A DNA stretch of 64,000 nucleotides from Meridianimaribacter flavus (GCF_004366715.1 NZ_SOQZ01000001.1:1-64000); one strand, 5' to 3'. Positions 9,017 through 18,479 are shown, numbered from the stretch's first letter. The notes: generated from the letters alone by a model not told the origin. Made by a program: numbers and translations.

Positions 9017-10090
9017 TTAGTTTACCATAGCACTTCTTGGTCCTCCAGATGCAAAAATTGAACGCATTCTTGATTTTTGCCCTTCAGTGAACATATACAT
9101 ACATGCATCGTCTACATAATCCATATAATTCATTGTCATGTCATTTGAACGACAGTTAACCGTTGGATAAGATGGACATCCATAATTTGGTCCATCAGAA
9201 GAAGGAGTATCAGATACAAAATCGTCTTGACGACATCTTCCATCTCCCCAAATATGACGTAAATTTAAGTAATGTCCTACTTCATGTGTAGTAGTTCTTC
9301 CTTCATCAAAAGGAGCAGAAAGATATCCTGTTGTTCCGAAAAAATTAGGCCCTACAACAACACCATCGGTAGCAGTTGGTCCACCAGGAAATTGAGCGTA
9401 TCCTAAAATACCTCCACCTATGTTACAAACCCAAATATTCAAATGTGTTTCAGGAGTTATAGGAGGATAAGTACTTTTAACTAAATCATTAGTTCCCCAA
9501 GATGTTCTTGAGTTAGAATGTCTAAACACGCCTGCTAATGAAAATGTGATTTCAGAATCTGCAACAAGACCTGCAAACTCTGTTGGTACTTGACTAGCAT
9601 CGCTATTTGTTGCTCTAAAATCTTCATTTAAAACATCAATTTGAGAATTAATTTGATTATCACTAATGTTTTCGTTTGAGTTACTATAAACTACATGTAC
9701 ATAAACAGGAATGTTAATTATTCCAAGGTTATCATCACCAGAGCCTCCATCTCCACCAGAGCCTCCTCCGTTTCCATTTCCGTTTCCGTTTCCAGCTCCA
9801 TCAGGTTTTTTTGCTGCAATGGTTGCTCTTGAATGATATTCGATATTATACATTTCTTTTTCCAGACTAGGATTTTCATTTAAAAGCCTGTTTAAATTCA
9901 CCATTGAATAACATGCTTTTGAATTACCTTCAGATATTCTTGAAGCCTCATCAGTATCAGCATCGGTATAGAGATAAAAATCACTCATATCAACTTTGGA
10001 TTGATCGGTATTAGAAACCTCATTTTGATCGTCATTACATGACGTAAAAAGTAAAGCCAAAGCAGCCATACCTAAAAGTGTTTTTTTCAT
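9017..10090 (-). CDS. Secreted M43 (pappalysin-type) zinc metalloprotease, lipoprotein
   Basis: 357 residues. A lipobox (LLFTSC, Cys ~18) is followed by a variable N-terminal region, a Gly/Asn/Asp-rich linker (~residues 97-125) and the protease domain. The zinc site is HEVGHYLNLRH (residues 269-279) and the Met-turn is NYMDYVDD, as in metzincins of family M43. It should be surface-tethered or exported and cleave extracellular protein. Most M43 enzymes in this group have C-terminal sorting domains; this one stops just after the catalytic domain and relies on the lipid anchor. It separates sufS from sufE. Confidence 0.92.
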   Translation of the reverse strand: MKKTLLGMAALALLFTSCNDDQNEVSNTDQSKVDMSDFYLYTDADTDEASRISEGNSKACYSMVNLNRLLNENPSLEKEMYNIEYHSRATIAAKKPDGAGNGNGNGNGGGSGGDGGSGDDNLGIINIPVYVHVVYSNSNENISDNQINSQIDVLNEDFRATNSDASQVPTEFAGLVADSEITFSLAGVFRHSNSRTSWGTNDLVKSTYPPITPETHLNIWVCNIGGGILGYAQFPGGPTATDGVVVGPNFFGTTGYLSAPFDEGRTTTHEVGHYLNLRHIWGDGRCRQDDFVSDTPSSDGPNYGCPSYPTVNCRSNDMTMNYMDYVDDACMYMFTEGQKSRMRSIFASGGPRSAMVN

Positions 10091-10256
10091 AATTATGTAG
10101 TATTTAATTTAAAATATTGCCGAATATATAATTATTTAGCAATTTTTTAACATAATTAATAAAAAAATATTTAATTTTTCGACAAAATACATCACCCTCT
10201 TTTAGTTAAAAAAGAGTTAAAACAATGTTAATTAATTGATAATTAATGAATTGTTA

Positions 10257-11474
10257 TTAAGATAACATCATTTGTGCTTTTTTGACACCTTCTACTAAAG
10301 CATCAATCTCTTCTTTAGTATTATAAAATGCAAATGAAGCTCTAACAGTACCAGGAATTTTGTAGAAATCCATAATAGGTTGTGCACAATGATGACCTGT
10401 ACGAACAGCTATACCTAGTTTATCTAGAATAGTACCTACATCATAAGGATGAATTCCTTCTAAATTAAAAGAAACAACTGATGTTTTGTGCTTAGAAGTT
10501 CCGTAAATTTTAAGTCCATCGATAGCTAGTAACTTTTCAGTAGCATACTCAAGTAGCTCATGCTCATAGTTTGCAATAGCATCAAAACCTATTGCATTCA
10601 TGTAATCAATTGCAGCTCCAAAAGCAATGCCTCCACAAATATTTGGTGTTCCTGCTTCGAATTTGTGAGGTAAATCGGCATAAGTTGTTTTTTCAAAAGT
10701 AACTTCAGCAATCATTTCGCCACCACCTTGATATGGAGGCAACAGGTTTAACCATTTTTCTTTTCCGTAAAGAATACCAACTCCTGTTGGACCACACATT
10801 TTATGCGCTGAAGCGACATAAAAATCAACATCTAAAGCCTGAACATCTGGTTTAATATGTGGACACGCTTGAGCTCCATCAATTAAAACCGCAGCATCTA
10901 CTTGATGCGCTTTTTCAATGATAGCCTCAATTGGGTTAATGGTCCCTAGTGCATTTGAAATATGATTAACGAACACCAATTTGGTGTTTTGAGACAATAG
11001 CTTGTCAAATTCTGACATAACCAACTCACCATCTTGGTTCATTGGAATGACTTTTAGCGTTGCTCCTGTACGTTCACACAACATTTGCCAAGGCACAATA
11101 TTACTGTGGTGTTCCAAGGCAGAAACAATAATTTCGTCACCTTTTTTTAATAGTGATGAAAACCCATTAGCTACTAAATTAATACCATGTGTAGTACCAG
11201 AAGTAAAAATAATCTCGTGAGATTTTTTGGCATTAAAATGCGCTTGTATTTTCAGTCTAGCTTCTTCATATTTGTCAGTTGCTTCCTGACTTAGTGTATG
11301 AACACCTCTGTGTATATTAGCATTATAACCACTGTAATAATCAACAATACAATCAATTACCTGCTGTGGTGTTTGCGAAGTTGCAGCGTTATCAAAATAC
11401 ACTAATGGTTTACCATTGACTTTTCTTGAAAGTATTGGAAAGTCTTTTCGTATGTTAGCTACATTTAAAGACAT
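10257..11474 (-). CDS. sufS: Cysteine desulfurase SufS
   Basis: 405 residues, a PLP-dependent class V aminotransferase-fold enzyme of group II. The PLP Lys is in SAHKMCGP (~residue 225) and the persulfide-forming catalytic Cys is C363 in RTGHHCAQP. It removes sulfur from cysteine, giving alanine and enzyme persulfide for SufE and SufBCD. It starts 6 bp after the sufD stop and is the last gene of the sufA/B/C/D/S run. Confidence 0.97.
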   Translation of the reverse strand: MSLNVANIRKDFPILSRKVNGKPLVYFDNAATSQTPQQVIDCIVDYYSGYNANIHRGVHTLSQEATDKYEEARLKIQAHFNAKKSHEIIFTSGTTHGINLVANGFSSLLKKGDEIIVSALEHHSNIVPWQMLCERTGATLKVIPMNQDGELVMSEFDKLLSQNTKLVFVNHISNALGTINPIEAIIEKAHQVDAAVLIDGAQACPHIKPDVQALDVDFYVASAHKMCGPTGVGILYGKEKWLNLLPPYQGGGEMIAEVTFEKTTYADLPHKFEAGTPNICGGIAFGAAIDYMNAIGFDAIANYEHELLEYATEKLLAIDGLKIYGTSKHKTSVVSFNLEGIHPYDVGTILDKLGIAVRTGHHCAQPIMDFYKIPGTVRASFAFYNTKEEIDALVEGVKKAQMMLS

Positions 11475-11480
11475 AAACCG

Positions 11481-12794
11481 TTATAAATCAAACCCAATAT
11501 TAACGCCTAATTTTTTAGCGATAAGCTTAGTAATGCGTTGTTTTATTTCTGGGATTTTTACCGAATTCAATACATTGTTACTAAATGCATACATTAAAAG
11601 CGCTCTAGCTTCTTTTTCTGGTATTCCTCTTGAACGCATATAAAACATAGCACTTTCATCTAATTGACCAATAGTACAACCATGTGAACATTTTACATCA
11701 TCAGCAAAAATCTCCAATTGAGGTTTAGAGTTTATGGTTGCTTTGTCACTAACTAAAATATTGTTGTTAGACTGGTAAGCATTGGTTTTTTGTGCTTCTT
11801 TTTCAACAACAACTTGACCGTTAAACACACCTGTAGCACTATCTCCAAAAATACCTTTGTAATCTTGATGACTTTCGCAATTTGGTTCTATATGATGTAC
11901 TAAAGTATTATGGTCAACATGCTGCTTATCTCCAATAATTGTGATGCCTTTTAAAGTAGAATCTATACGCTCACCATTTTGGTAGAAATTAAGATTGTTT
12001 CTTGTTAGTTTTCCTCCAAATGAAAACGTATGTACAGACACATGACTTTCTTGTTTTTGCTTGATAAACGTATTATCAATTAATGAAGCGTTTTGATTAT
12101 CGTTTTGTATTTTATAATAGTCAGCAATGGCACGCTTGTTTGCAAAAATTTCAGTTACTGAATTGGTTAATACAGGGTTATCTGTAAGACTTTGATGACG
12201 TTCTATGATTTGCACATGAGAATTTTCGTCAACAACAATTAAGTTACGTGGTTGCAACATTAAAGCGGCTTCATTTCCTGTTGAAAAATGCACGATTTGA
12301 ATTGGTTTTTCAACCAACTTATTCTTAGGAATATGAATGTATGCACCTTCACTAGAAAATGCTGTATTTAGTGATGGTAAACTGTCTTTTGTTGCAGCTT
12401 TATTAAAATAGTTTTCAATAACTAATCTGTATTTAGGCTTAGCCAAAGCAGCAGACATTAAACAAACGTCAATACCATCGTGTGTGGTTTGAGACAAATG
12501 TGAAGAATACTTACCGTCAATAAAAATAATTTTATAACTATCAATATCGTGGATTAGGTAAGGCTTGATATCTTTATACTCAATAGCATTTTCAGTCTTT
12601 GGGAAAAGGCTGTAATCGTGTTTTAAAACACTATTAAGAGAAGTATATTTCCAAGCTTCTTCTTTTTTAGTAGGAAATCCTTTTTGCTCAAATGTTTTTA
12701 TAGCTTCATTTCTTATATCATGAATTGGAGAAGCATCTTCTAAATGATCTTCAAAAGCAAAAAACGATGAGACTAATTTATCTTTTAATTCCAT
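11481..12794 (-). CDS. sufD: SufD, scaffold subunit of SufBCD
   Basis: 437 residues. A poorly conserved helical N-terminus is followed by the right-handed beta-helix core of the SufB/SufD family; the C-terminal signature (FADDVKCSHGCTIGQLDE...YMRSRGIPEKEARAL) is clear and has the conserved Cys-His. It pairs with SufB and SufC in the Fe-S scaffold complex and is needed for iron entry. It lies between sufC and sufS on the same strand. Confidence 0.96.
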   Translation of the reverse strand: MELKDKLVSSFFAFEDHLEDASPIHDIRNEAIKTFEQKGFPTKKEEAWKYTSLNSVLKHDYSLFPKTENAIEYKDIKPYLIHDIDSYKIIFIDGKYSSHLSQTTHDGIDVCLMSAALAKPKYRLVIENYFNKAATKDSLPSLNTAFSSEGAYIHIPKNKLVEKPIQIVHFSTGNEAALMLQPRNLIVVDENSHVQIIERHQSLTDNPVLTNSVTEIFANKRAIADYYKIQNDNQNASLIDNTFIKQKQESHVSVHTFSFGGKLTRNNLNFYQNGERIDSTLKGITIIGDKQHVDHNTLVHHIEPNCESHQDYKGIFGDSATGVFNGQVVVEKEAQKTNAYQSNNNILVSDKATINSKPQLEIFADDVKCSHGCTIGQLDESAMFYMRSRGIPEKEARALLMYAFSNNVLNSVKIPEIKQRITKLIAKKLGVNIGFDL

Positions 12795-12860
12795 TTTTTA
12801 CAGTTTGCAGTTTCAGTTTGTGATATCAACTACCACTTACTGTTAACTGATTACTGGCAT
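12795..12860 (-). repeat. Degenerate CAGTT-type tract between sufC and sufD
   Basis: The 66-bp spacer contains several spaced repeats of CAGT/CAGTTT on one strand (for example CAGTTTGCAG and CAGTTTGTG) and related ACTG words. It has no coding potential and is the longest spacer inside sufBCDS. Confidence 0.4.
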
Positions 12861-13613
12861 TTATGCGCCAACTTCTTCTTTAATCCAATCGTAACCTTTT
12901 TCTTCTAGCTCGTGAGCTAATTCTTTTGGTCCTGATTTTACTATTCGTCCGTTATGTAAAACATGCACATAATCTGGAACGATATAGTCCAATAAACGTT
13001 GGTAATGCGTAATAACAATTACAGCATTGTCTTTACTCTTTAACTTGTTTACTCCATTAGCAACAATACGAAGAGCATCAATATCTAAACCTGAATCGGT
13101 TTCATCCAAAATAGCCAATTTAGGTTCTAACATTGCCATTTGGAAAATTTCATTACGCTTTTTCTCTCCACCTGAAAAACCTTCGTTTAATGAACGTGAT
13201 AAGAACTTACGGTCAATTTCTAAAAGCTCAGATTTTTCACGAATTAATTTCAGCATTTCATTAGCTGGCATTTCTTCAAGTCCTTTTGCTTTACGTGTTT
13301 CGTTGATGGCTGTTTTCATAAAATTGGTAACCGAAACACCTGGTATTTCAACAGGATATTGAAAGGATAGGAAAATACCTTTATGTGCACGCTCTTCAGC
13401 AGCTAGCTCATCGATATTTTCACCTTCAAGAATGATTTCACCTTCTTCAACTTCATAGTCTTCTCTTCCAGCAATTACTGATGCCAAAGTACTTTTACCT
13501 GAACCATTTGGTCCCATAATAGCATGTACCTCTCCTGCTTTAACCTCTAGGTTAATTCCTTTTAGTATTGCTTTGTCCTCAACACTTGCGTGTAAGTTAT
13601 CTATCTTTAACAT
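12861..13613 (-). CDS. sufC: SufC, Fe-S assembly ATPase
   Basis: 250-residue ABC-type ATPase: Walker [10 protein letters not shown] (~residue 35), SufC-type signature SGGEKKRNE, Walker [13 protein letters not shown] and the H-loop (ITHYQR). It is soluble with no membrane partner, as expected of SufC, which drives rearrangement of the SufBCD scaffold. It starts 4 bp beyond the stop of the lipoprotein gene, so translation may be coupled. Confidence 0.97.
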   Translation of the reverse strand: MLKIDNLHASVEDKAILKGINLEVKAGEVHAIMGPNGSGKSTLASVIAGREDYEVEEGEIILEGENIDELAAEERAHKGIFLSFQYPVEIPGVSVTNFMKTAINETRKAKGLEEMPANEMLKLIREKSELLEIDRKFLSRSLNEGFSGGEKKRNEIFQMAMLEPKLAILDETDSGLDIDALRIVANGVNKLKSKDNAVIVITHYQRLLDYIVPDYVHVLHNGRIVKSGPKELAHELEEKGYDWIKEEVGA

Positions 13614-13616
13614 ATC

Positions 13617-14042
13617 TTATTTTGTTCCTAATTTTATAACGTTATTCTCATCTGCTTTAGAAGCAGAAACTTTTAGTATTTCTTTAATTTCTACTCTGTA
13701 ATCCCAACCTTCCTCATTTTGTGGTTTCGGAATTATTTTCCCTCTAACCTCAACAGTCACATAATCTGTAGCTTCTTTTTTGTATTGTTGAGCCATATCG
13801 TTTAGCTCATGCATTTTTTTATCGATAACAACTCCATACACTGTATTTTTGGTTTGAATAACAGCTGCATCAGCATAGTATACAAACTCTCCAACCACAA
13901 GCGTCAATCCATCATTTTGCTTTGCTGTTTTACCGTCAACATTTTCGGTAGTTGTTTCGGTAGAACTTGTGTCGTTCTTAGAATCGTTTTTACATGAAAA
14001 CAATACTGCAGATACTAAAAGTGCTAAAAAGATTTTTTTCAT
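13617..14042 (-). CDS. Small lipoprotein encoded inside the suf operon
   Basis: 141 residues with an MKKIFLALLVSAVLFSC lipobox (Cys17), then a Ser/Thr/Asn/Asp-rich spacer and a small beta domain (residues ~45-140) resembling the OB-like domains of envelope lipoproteins. It lies between sufB (17 bp) and sufC (3 bp) on the same strand, so it is surely co-transcribed with cytoplasmic Fe-S assembly genes although it must be exported. I do not recognise a named family; the OB-like assignment is tentative. Confidence 0.8.
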   Translation of the reverse strand: MKKIFLALLVSAVLFSCKNDSKNDTSSTETTTENVDGKTAKQNDGLTLVVGEFVYYADAAVIQTKNTVYGVVIDKKMHELNDMAQQYKKEATDYVTVEVRGKIIPKPQNEEGWDYRVEIKEILKVSASKADENNVIKLGTK

Positions 14043-14059
14043 CTGTTTGTTGTTAGTGT

Positions 14060-15508
14060 TTATCCAACTGAGCCTTCTAAACTTATTTCTAATAACTTTT
14101 GTGCTTCAACAGCAAACTCCATTGGTAACTTGTTTAATACTTCTTTGCTAAAACCGTTTACGATTAAGGCGATTGCTTTTTCGGTATCAATACCACGTTG
14201 GTTACAGTAAAATATCTGGTCTTCACCAATTTTACTGGTTGTTGCTTCGTGCTCTATTTGAGCCGATTTATTTTTAGCTTCAATATATGGGAATGTGTGC
14301 GCTCCACACTCATTACCCATTAGCAAACTATCACATTGTGAAAAATTACGAGCATTGTCTGCACGAGAACTGATTTGAACTAAACCTCTGTAAGAGTTTT
14401 GAGATTTTCCTGCTGAAATACCTTTGGAAATAATGGTTGACTTAGTATTTTTTCCTAAGTGAATCATTTTAGTTCCTGTATCTGCTTGCTGAAAATTATT
14501 AGTTACAGCAATAGAGTAAAACTCACCTACTGAGTTATCTCCTTTTAACACACAGCTTGGATATTTCCAAGTAACAGCACTTCCTGTTTCAACTTGTGTC
14601 CAAGAAATTTTTGAGTTTTTCTCACACAATCCACGTTTGGTTACAAAATTGAAAACGCCTCCTTTACCTTCGGCATTTCCTGGGAACCAGTTCTGAACTG
14701 TTGAATACTTTATCTCAGCATCTTCCATAGCAATAAGCTCAACAACTGCTGCGTGCAATTGGTTTTCATCTCTACTTGGAGCTGTACAACCTTCTAGGTA
14801 ACTTACATAGCTACCTTCGTCTGCAACCACAAGTGTTCTTTCAAATTGTCCTGTTCCTGCTTGGTTAATTCTGAAATAGGTTGATAATTCCATTGGGCAA
14901 CGTACGCCTTTAGGAATGTAACAAAACGACCCATCACTAAATACTGCACTGTTTAACGCTGCGTAAAAATTATCGGTTTTTGGAACAACCGTTCCTATAT
15001 ATTTCTTTACAAGTTCTGGATGTTCTTTAATTGCTTCTGAAATTGAGCAGAAAATAATACCTTTTTCTGCTAATGTTTTTTTGAAGGTTGTTGCAACAGA
15101 AACTGAGTCAACAACAACATCCATTGCTACTCCTGCAAGTTTCTTTTGCTCATCCAAAGAAATCCCTAGCTTATTGAACGTTTCTAATAATTCAGGATCA
15201 ACCTCGTCTAAGCTTTCGTATTTAGGCTTTTTGTTAGGTGCTGAATAATAAGATATGGCTTGAAAATCTGGTTTTTCGTAGTTTACATTTGCCCATTCTG
15301 GTTCAACCATTTGTTCCCAAACTCTAAAGGCTTCCAAACGCCATTCAGTCATCCACTCTGGTTCTTCTTTCTTTTTAGAAATAGCACGAACAACATCTTC
15401 GTTTAAACCCACAGGAAAAGTATCAGATTCTATATCTGTATAAAATCCGTACTCATATTCTTTGGTTTTTAACTCTTCTCTTAAATCGTCTTCGGTATAC
15501 TTACTCAT
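14060..15508 (-). CDS. sufB: SufB, scaffold subunit of SufBCD
   Basis: 482 residues, the normal SufB length, with the beta-helix core and the conserved C-terminal block ([20 protein letters not shown]...[11 protein letters not shown]). It contains the Cys that accepts persulfide and coordinates the nascent cluster. It is the central subunit of the SUF scaffold, receiving sulfur from SufS/SufE and passing clusters to carriers such as SufA. It lies 21 bp downstream of sufA in the same operon. Confidence 0.97.
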   Translation of the reverse strand: MSKYTEDDLREELKTKEYEYGFYTDIESDTFPVGLNEDVVRAISKKKEEPEWMTEWRLEAFRVWEQMVEPEWANVNYEKPDFQAISYYSAPNKKPKYESLDEVDPELLETFNKLGISLDEQKKLAGVAMDVVVDSVSVATTFKKTLAEKGIIFCSISEAIKEHPELVKKYIGTVVPKTDNFYAALNSAVFSDGSFCYIPKGVRCPMELSTYFRINQAGTGQFERTLVVADEGSYVSYLEGCTAPSRDENQLHAAVVELIAMEDAEIKYSTVQNWFPGNAEGKGGVFNFVTKRGLCEKNSKISWTQVETGSAVTWKYPSCVLKGDNSVGEFYSIAVTNNFQQADTGTKMIHLGKNTKSTIISKGISAGKSQNSYRGLVQISSRADNARNFSQCDSLLMGNECGAHTFPYIEAKNKSAQIEHEATTSKIGEDQIFYCNQRGIDTEKAIALIVNGFSKEVLNKLPMEFAVEAQKLLEISLEGSVG

Positions 15509-15529
15509 TAGTTATCTCGCTTCAAAAAA

Positions 15530-15859
15530 TTACAGTGAAAATGATTCACCACAACCGCATGTTCTATTAGCATTAGGGTTGTTAAATACAAATCCGCTTC
15601 CGTTTAAACCTCCTGAATACTCAAGAGTTGTTCCTATAAGGTATAAAAAGCTTTTTTTATCAACAATTATTCTTACACCATTATCTTCGAAAACCTTGTC
15701 TTCTTCATTCTGCGCTTTATCAAACTTTAAATCGTATGATAAACCAGAACAACCTCCACTTTTAACACCTACACGAACAAAGTCTGTTGCTGAGTTGAAA
15801 CCATCTTCGGTCATTAACTCTACAACTTTCTTTTTAGCTGTATCTGATACTTTAATCAT
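15530..15859 (-). CDS. sufA: SufA/IscA-type iron-sulfur carrier
   Basis: 109 residues with the three family cysteines: one in GGCSGLSY and two in the C-terminal TCGCGESF. A-type carriers accept [Fe-S] clusters from the SufBCD scaffold and deliver them to apoproteins. The frame is open further upstream to 15952, but I choose the ATG at 15857-15859 (MIKVSDTAKKK...). That start gives the usual family N-terminus, and a -7 promoter box (15889-15896) lies inside the longer frame. It is the first gene of the suf operon. Confidence 0.95.
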   Translation of the reverse strand: MIKVSDTAKKKVVELMTEDGFNSATDFVRVGVKSGGCSGLSYDLKFDKAQNEEDKVFEDNGVRIIVDKKSFLYLIGTTLEYSGGLNGSGFVFNNPNANRTCGCGESFSL

Positions 15860-15888
15860 AATTGTTTTAATTACGTCTAAATTGACTG

Positions 15889-15923
15889 CAAATATACAAT
15901 ATAAGAAGGGTTTTACCATACAA
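15889..15923 (-). promoter_or_regulatory. Predicted promoter of the suf operon
   Basis: On the minus strand, a -7 box TATATTTG (15889-15896) has a candidate -33 TTG at 15921-15923, with 24-nt spacing, slightly long. It lies 29 bp before the sufA ATG and supports the short SufA start. Confidence 0.45.
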
Positions 15924-16023
15924 CCTAACATTATATTAGCAAATAGTTGCATAAGCTAAACAGATAACACAGCTGCTTACTCATTAATTTATAAAATGGC
16001 ATAAGTTTTTACTACATAATCTT

Positions 16024-16031
16024 TAAATTTG
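16024..16031 (+). promoter_or_regulatory. Predicted -7 box of thiL
   Basis: TAAATTTG, an exact consensus match, ends 4 nt before the thiL ATG, so the transcript would start at or beside the start codon. Confidence 0.5.
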
Positions 16032-16035
16032 CAGC

Positions 16036-17088
16036 ATGATAGAAGATAAAAACCAACAACGTACTCCACTTTCAGAATTAGGAGAATTTGGACTTATAGA
16101 TCATTTAACAAAACACTTTGATGTTAAACATAAATCAACCATTAAAGGTATTGGTGATGATGCTGCTGTGCTAGACTTTAAGTCTAAACAAATTGTACTT
16201 ACAACCGATATGCTAGTTGAAAATGTGCATTTTGATCTTAGCTACATGCCTTTAAAACATTTAGGCTACAAGAGTGTAATGGTCAACCTTTCTGATGTGT
16301 ATGCTATGAATGCCAATGCAACACAAATTACGGTTTCTATTGCTGTTTCTAATCGCTTCCCTGTTGAAGCGCTTGAAGAGCTGTATAGTGGTATTCAAAC
16401 TGCTGCTGCTGTTTATGGTGTTGACGTTATTGGTGGTGACACCACCTCTTCAACTACTGGTTTAATTATTTCGGTTACTGCTGTTGGTGAGGTTGCAGCT
16501 GATGAAGTGGTTTATAGATCAGGAGCAAAACCTAACGACTTACTTGTTGTAACTGGTGATTTAGGTGGCGCATACATGGGTTTACAAATTTTAGAACGCG
16601 AAAAAGAAGTGTTTAAAGTGAACCCTCAAAACCAACCAGACTTGGACATGTACACGTACATTATTGAACGTCAATTAAAACCTGAAGCTAGAAAAGACAT
16701 AGTAAAACTTCTAAAAGACTTGGAAGTAAAACCTACATCTATGATTGATATAAGCGATGGTTTGTCTTCTGAAATTATTCATTTGTGCAAACACAGCGAT
16801 GTTGGTGTTGAATTGTATGAAAACAAAATACCTTTAGACCCTCAAGTAATTTCAACTTGCGAAGAGTTTGATATAGACAGTACAACTGTAGCTTTAAATG
16901 GCGGAGAAGATTATGAACTTTTAATGACGATTTCTCAAGACGATTACCCTAAAATTAAAGCAAACCCAAATTTGAGCGTTATAGGATTTATTACAGAAAA
17001 AAGCAGCGGAATGCATTTGGTAACTAGAGCAGAAGCTAAAATTCCAATAGTTGCTAAGGGTTGGAACGCTCTTAATAATCAGGAATAA
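16036..17088 (+). CDS. thiL: Thiamine-monophosphate kinase
   Basis: 350 residues, ThiL of the PurM/SelD-like ATPase fold. Visible hallmarks are the N-terminal GIGDDAAVL, the TTDMLVENVHF metal/ATP site, VIGGDTTSS and the C-terminal SMIDISDGLSSE and LNGGEDYELL motifs. It phosphorylates thiamine monophosphate to thiamine diphosphate. No other thiamine genes are nearby. Its last 17 bp overlap the convergent 77-residue gene. Confidence 0.96.
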   Translation: MIEDKNQQRTPLSELGEFGLIDHLTKHFDVKHKSTIKGIGDDAAVLDFKSKQIVLTTDMLVENVHFDLSYMPLKHLGYKSVMVNLSDVYAMNANATQITVSIAVSNRFPVEALEELYSGIQTAAAVYGVDVIGGDTTSSTTGLIISVTAVGEVAADEVVYRSGAKPNDLLVVTGDLGGAYMGLQILEREKEVFKVNPQNQPDLDMYTYIIERQLKPEARKDIVKLLKDLEVKPTSMIDISDGLSSEIIHLCKHSDVGVELYENKIPLDPQVISTCEEFDIDSTTVALNGGEDYELLMTISQDDYPKIKANPNLSVIGFITEKSSGMHLVTRAEAKIPIVAKGWNALNNQE

Positions 17089-17305
17089 GCGCTTTTTGTT
17101 TTTTGTTGTGAACTCTTCGGTTGTGTATACGCTCTAAAACCGAATTTATTTCTTTGTATTTTGGTGTTAAAGGAATCATTTCTCCTTTACCATTAATGGT
17201 CGTTTGTGCATTACAGTTTTTGCACTTGTATTCTTTTACATGATACGTAACTTTTTTAGCTACTTTGTACTCATGACCAAATAAAGAACAGTAGAGATTT
17301 TTCAC
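17072..17305 (-). CDS. Small zinc-ribbon-like protein (paralog 1)
   Basis: 77 residues. It carries C-x3-GH near the N-terminus (CSLFGHEY) and C-x2-C (YKCKNCN), a likely Cys/His zinc site, then the motif LTPKYKEIN and a basic C-terminus. It is clearly paralogous to its upstream neighbour: both share KKVT-HVKEY-CK-C and LTPKYKEIN. It resembles the short prophage-like DUF1660 proteins in its Cys/His spacing, but that link is only tentative. It overlaps thiL by 17 bp tail to tail. Confidence 0.75.
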   Translation of the reverse strand: MKNLYCSLFGHEYKVAKKVTYHVKEYKCKNCNAQTTINGKGEMIPLTPKYKEINSVLERIHNRRVHNKKQKALIPDY

Positions 17306-17381
17306 TTGACTTGCTATTTTAGTTATTACTTTAGAGGATTTCTAAATATATGAAAATCAAGTAAAAACTTACAAGCAATTG

Positions 17382-17642
17382 TTAATATATCGATGAACTG
17401 AGTGTTTTTGACTTTAAACGTATCATCCTTCTTGTGTAAATCTCTTCAAGGATAGTATTGATTTCTTTGTACTTAGGCGTAAGCTCAGTTAAATTTCCGT
17501 TGCTATTTGTGGTAAGTTGCTTTTTACAGCGTTTACACGTATATTCTTTTACATGTGAAGTTACTTTTTTTGATACTTCATATTTGTGACCAACTATATC
17601 ACAAACAAGTTTAGAGGCTGGGTTAGTTGTAGTTTTTTTCAT
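17382..17642 (-). CDS. Small zinc-ribbon-like protein (paralog 2)
   Basis: 86 residues from the ATG at 17642; an earlier in-frame ATG at 17681 adds a poor leader. It has C-x3-GH (CDIVGHKY) and C-x2-C (TCKRCKK), then LTPKYKEIN and a basic tail, as in the neighbour downstream. The shared blocks make the pair a tandem duplication. The function is unknown; a Zn-binding, possibly nucleic-acid-associated protein is an inference from the Cys/His pattern and basic charge. Confidence 0.72.
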   Translation of the reverse strand: MKKTTTNPASKLVCDIVGHKYEVSKKVTSHVKEYTCKRCKKQLTTNSNGNLTELTPKYKEINTILEEIYTRRMIRLKSKTLSSSIY

Positions 17643-17702
17643 GTTATCGAGATTTGGGACTGTTAACTTAGAAAAAAACAAAATAAAAACTGTTTAAAAG
17701 CT

Positions 17703-18479
17703 CTAATTTTCGATAAAATGCAAAATATTGTAAGTTAATTCTTTCGTGTTTTCGATATGACTCATGTGTCCATCAGGAAATTCAACAATTTTTACATCAG
17801 AATGTTCAACATGAGATACCGTTGTATTAAACTCTAAAACAGGATCTTTACGTCCAACTATAAGCATTTTGTTTATAGGAAGCGAATTAAAAAACCGTGT
17901 TCTGTCTTTACGCGTTTTCATGCCTTCTAATGCTGCAACAATACCTTGAAGCAAAGTCTCCAAAGCTTGTTCTTTAACAAAATCAATTGCTTCTTTTAAC
18001 GTTTCTCGATTTTCGGGAGCAAACAAATTGGCAACAGACATACTCACAAAGGCTCTATGATTTTGTTTAACTGCTTTTATAGCTCTGTCTCTGTTTAGCT
18101 TACGTTCGTCACTATCCTCTTGAGCGGTAGAATTCATTAAACACAAACCTGTAACATCACTAGTGTAGTTTTCTGCATAAGCTAAAGCAACATATCCACC
18201 CATTGAATGACCAACAAATTTTGCTTGTTCAATCTGCAAATGTTCTAATACAGCTTTTACTGCTTCAGCCATCATTTCCATAGTATGGATATAACCAATA
18301 CTATCTGTTTGTCCATGACCAAGTAAATCTATGGTTACAACTCTGTGGTTTTTAGAAATCTCTGGAGCTAAATTAGTCCACATACTAGAGTTTTCTAAAA
18401 AACCATGTAACAAAACTACTGCTTCGCCTTTACCTTCATCAGTAAAGTATAAATTTATGTTCTTATATTTTATTGTCAT
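17703..18479 (-). CDS. Alpha/beta-fold hydrolase
   Basis: 258 residues with the full hydrolase pattern: HGFLENSS oxyanion loop, nucleophile elbow GHSMGGYVAL, Asp in VGRKDPVL and His in DGHMSHIEN. There is no signal peptide, so it is cytoplasmic. The substrate is not identifiable; the closest style is the small-ester, haloperoxidase-like group. It is divergent from the GH26 gene; a -7 box on its strand (TATCTTTG read from 18497-18504) lies 17 nt before the ATG. Confidence 0.92.
   Translation of the reverse strand: MTIKYKNINLYFTDEGKGEAVVLLHGFLENSSMWTNLAPEISKNHRVVTIDLLGHGQTDSIGYIHTMEMMAEAVKAVLEHLQIEQAKFVGHSMGGYVALAYAENYTSDVTGLCLMNSTAQEDSDERKLNRDRAIKAVKQNHRAFVSMSVANLFAPENRETLKEAIDFVKEQALETLLQGIVAALEGMKTRKDRTRFFNSLPINKMLIVGRKDPVLEFNTTVSHVEHSDVKIVEFPDGHMSHIENTKELTYNILHFIEN

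Noticed and set aside
15860-15952. N-terminal extension of SufA
   Set aside because: The frame is open but the residues do not match the family, and a consensus -7 box lies inside it.
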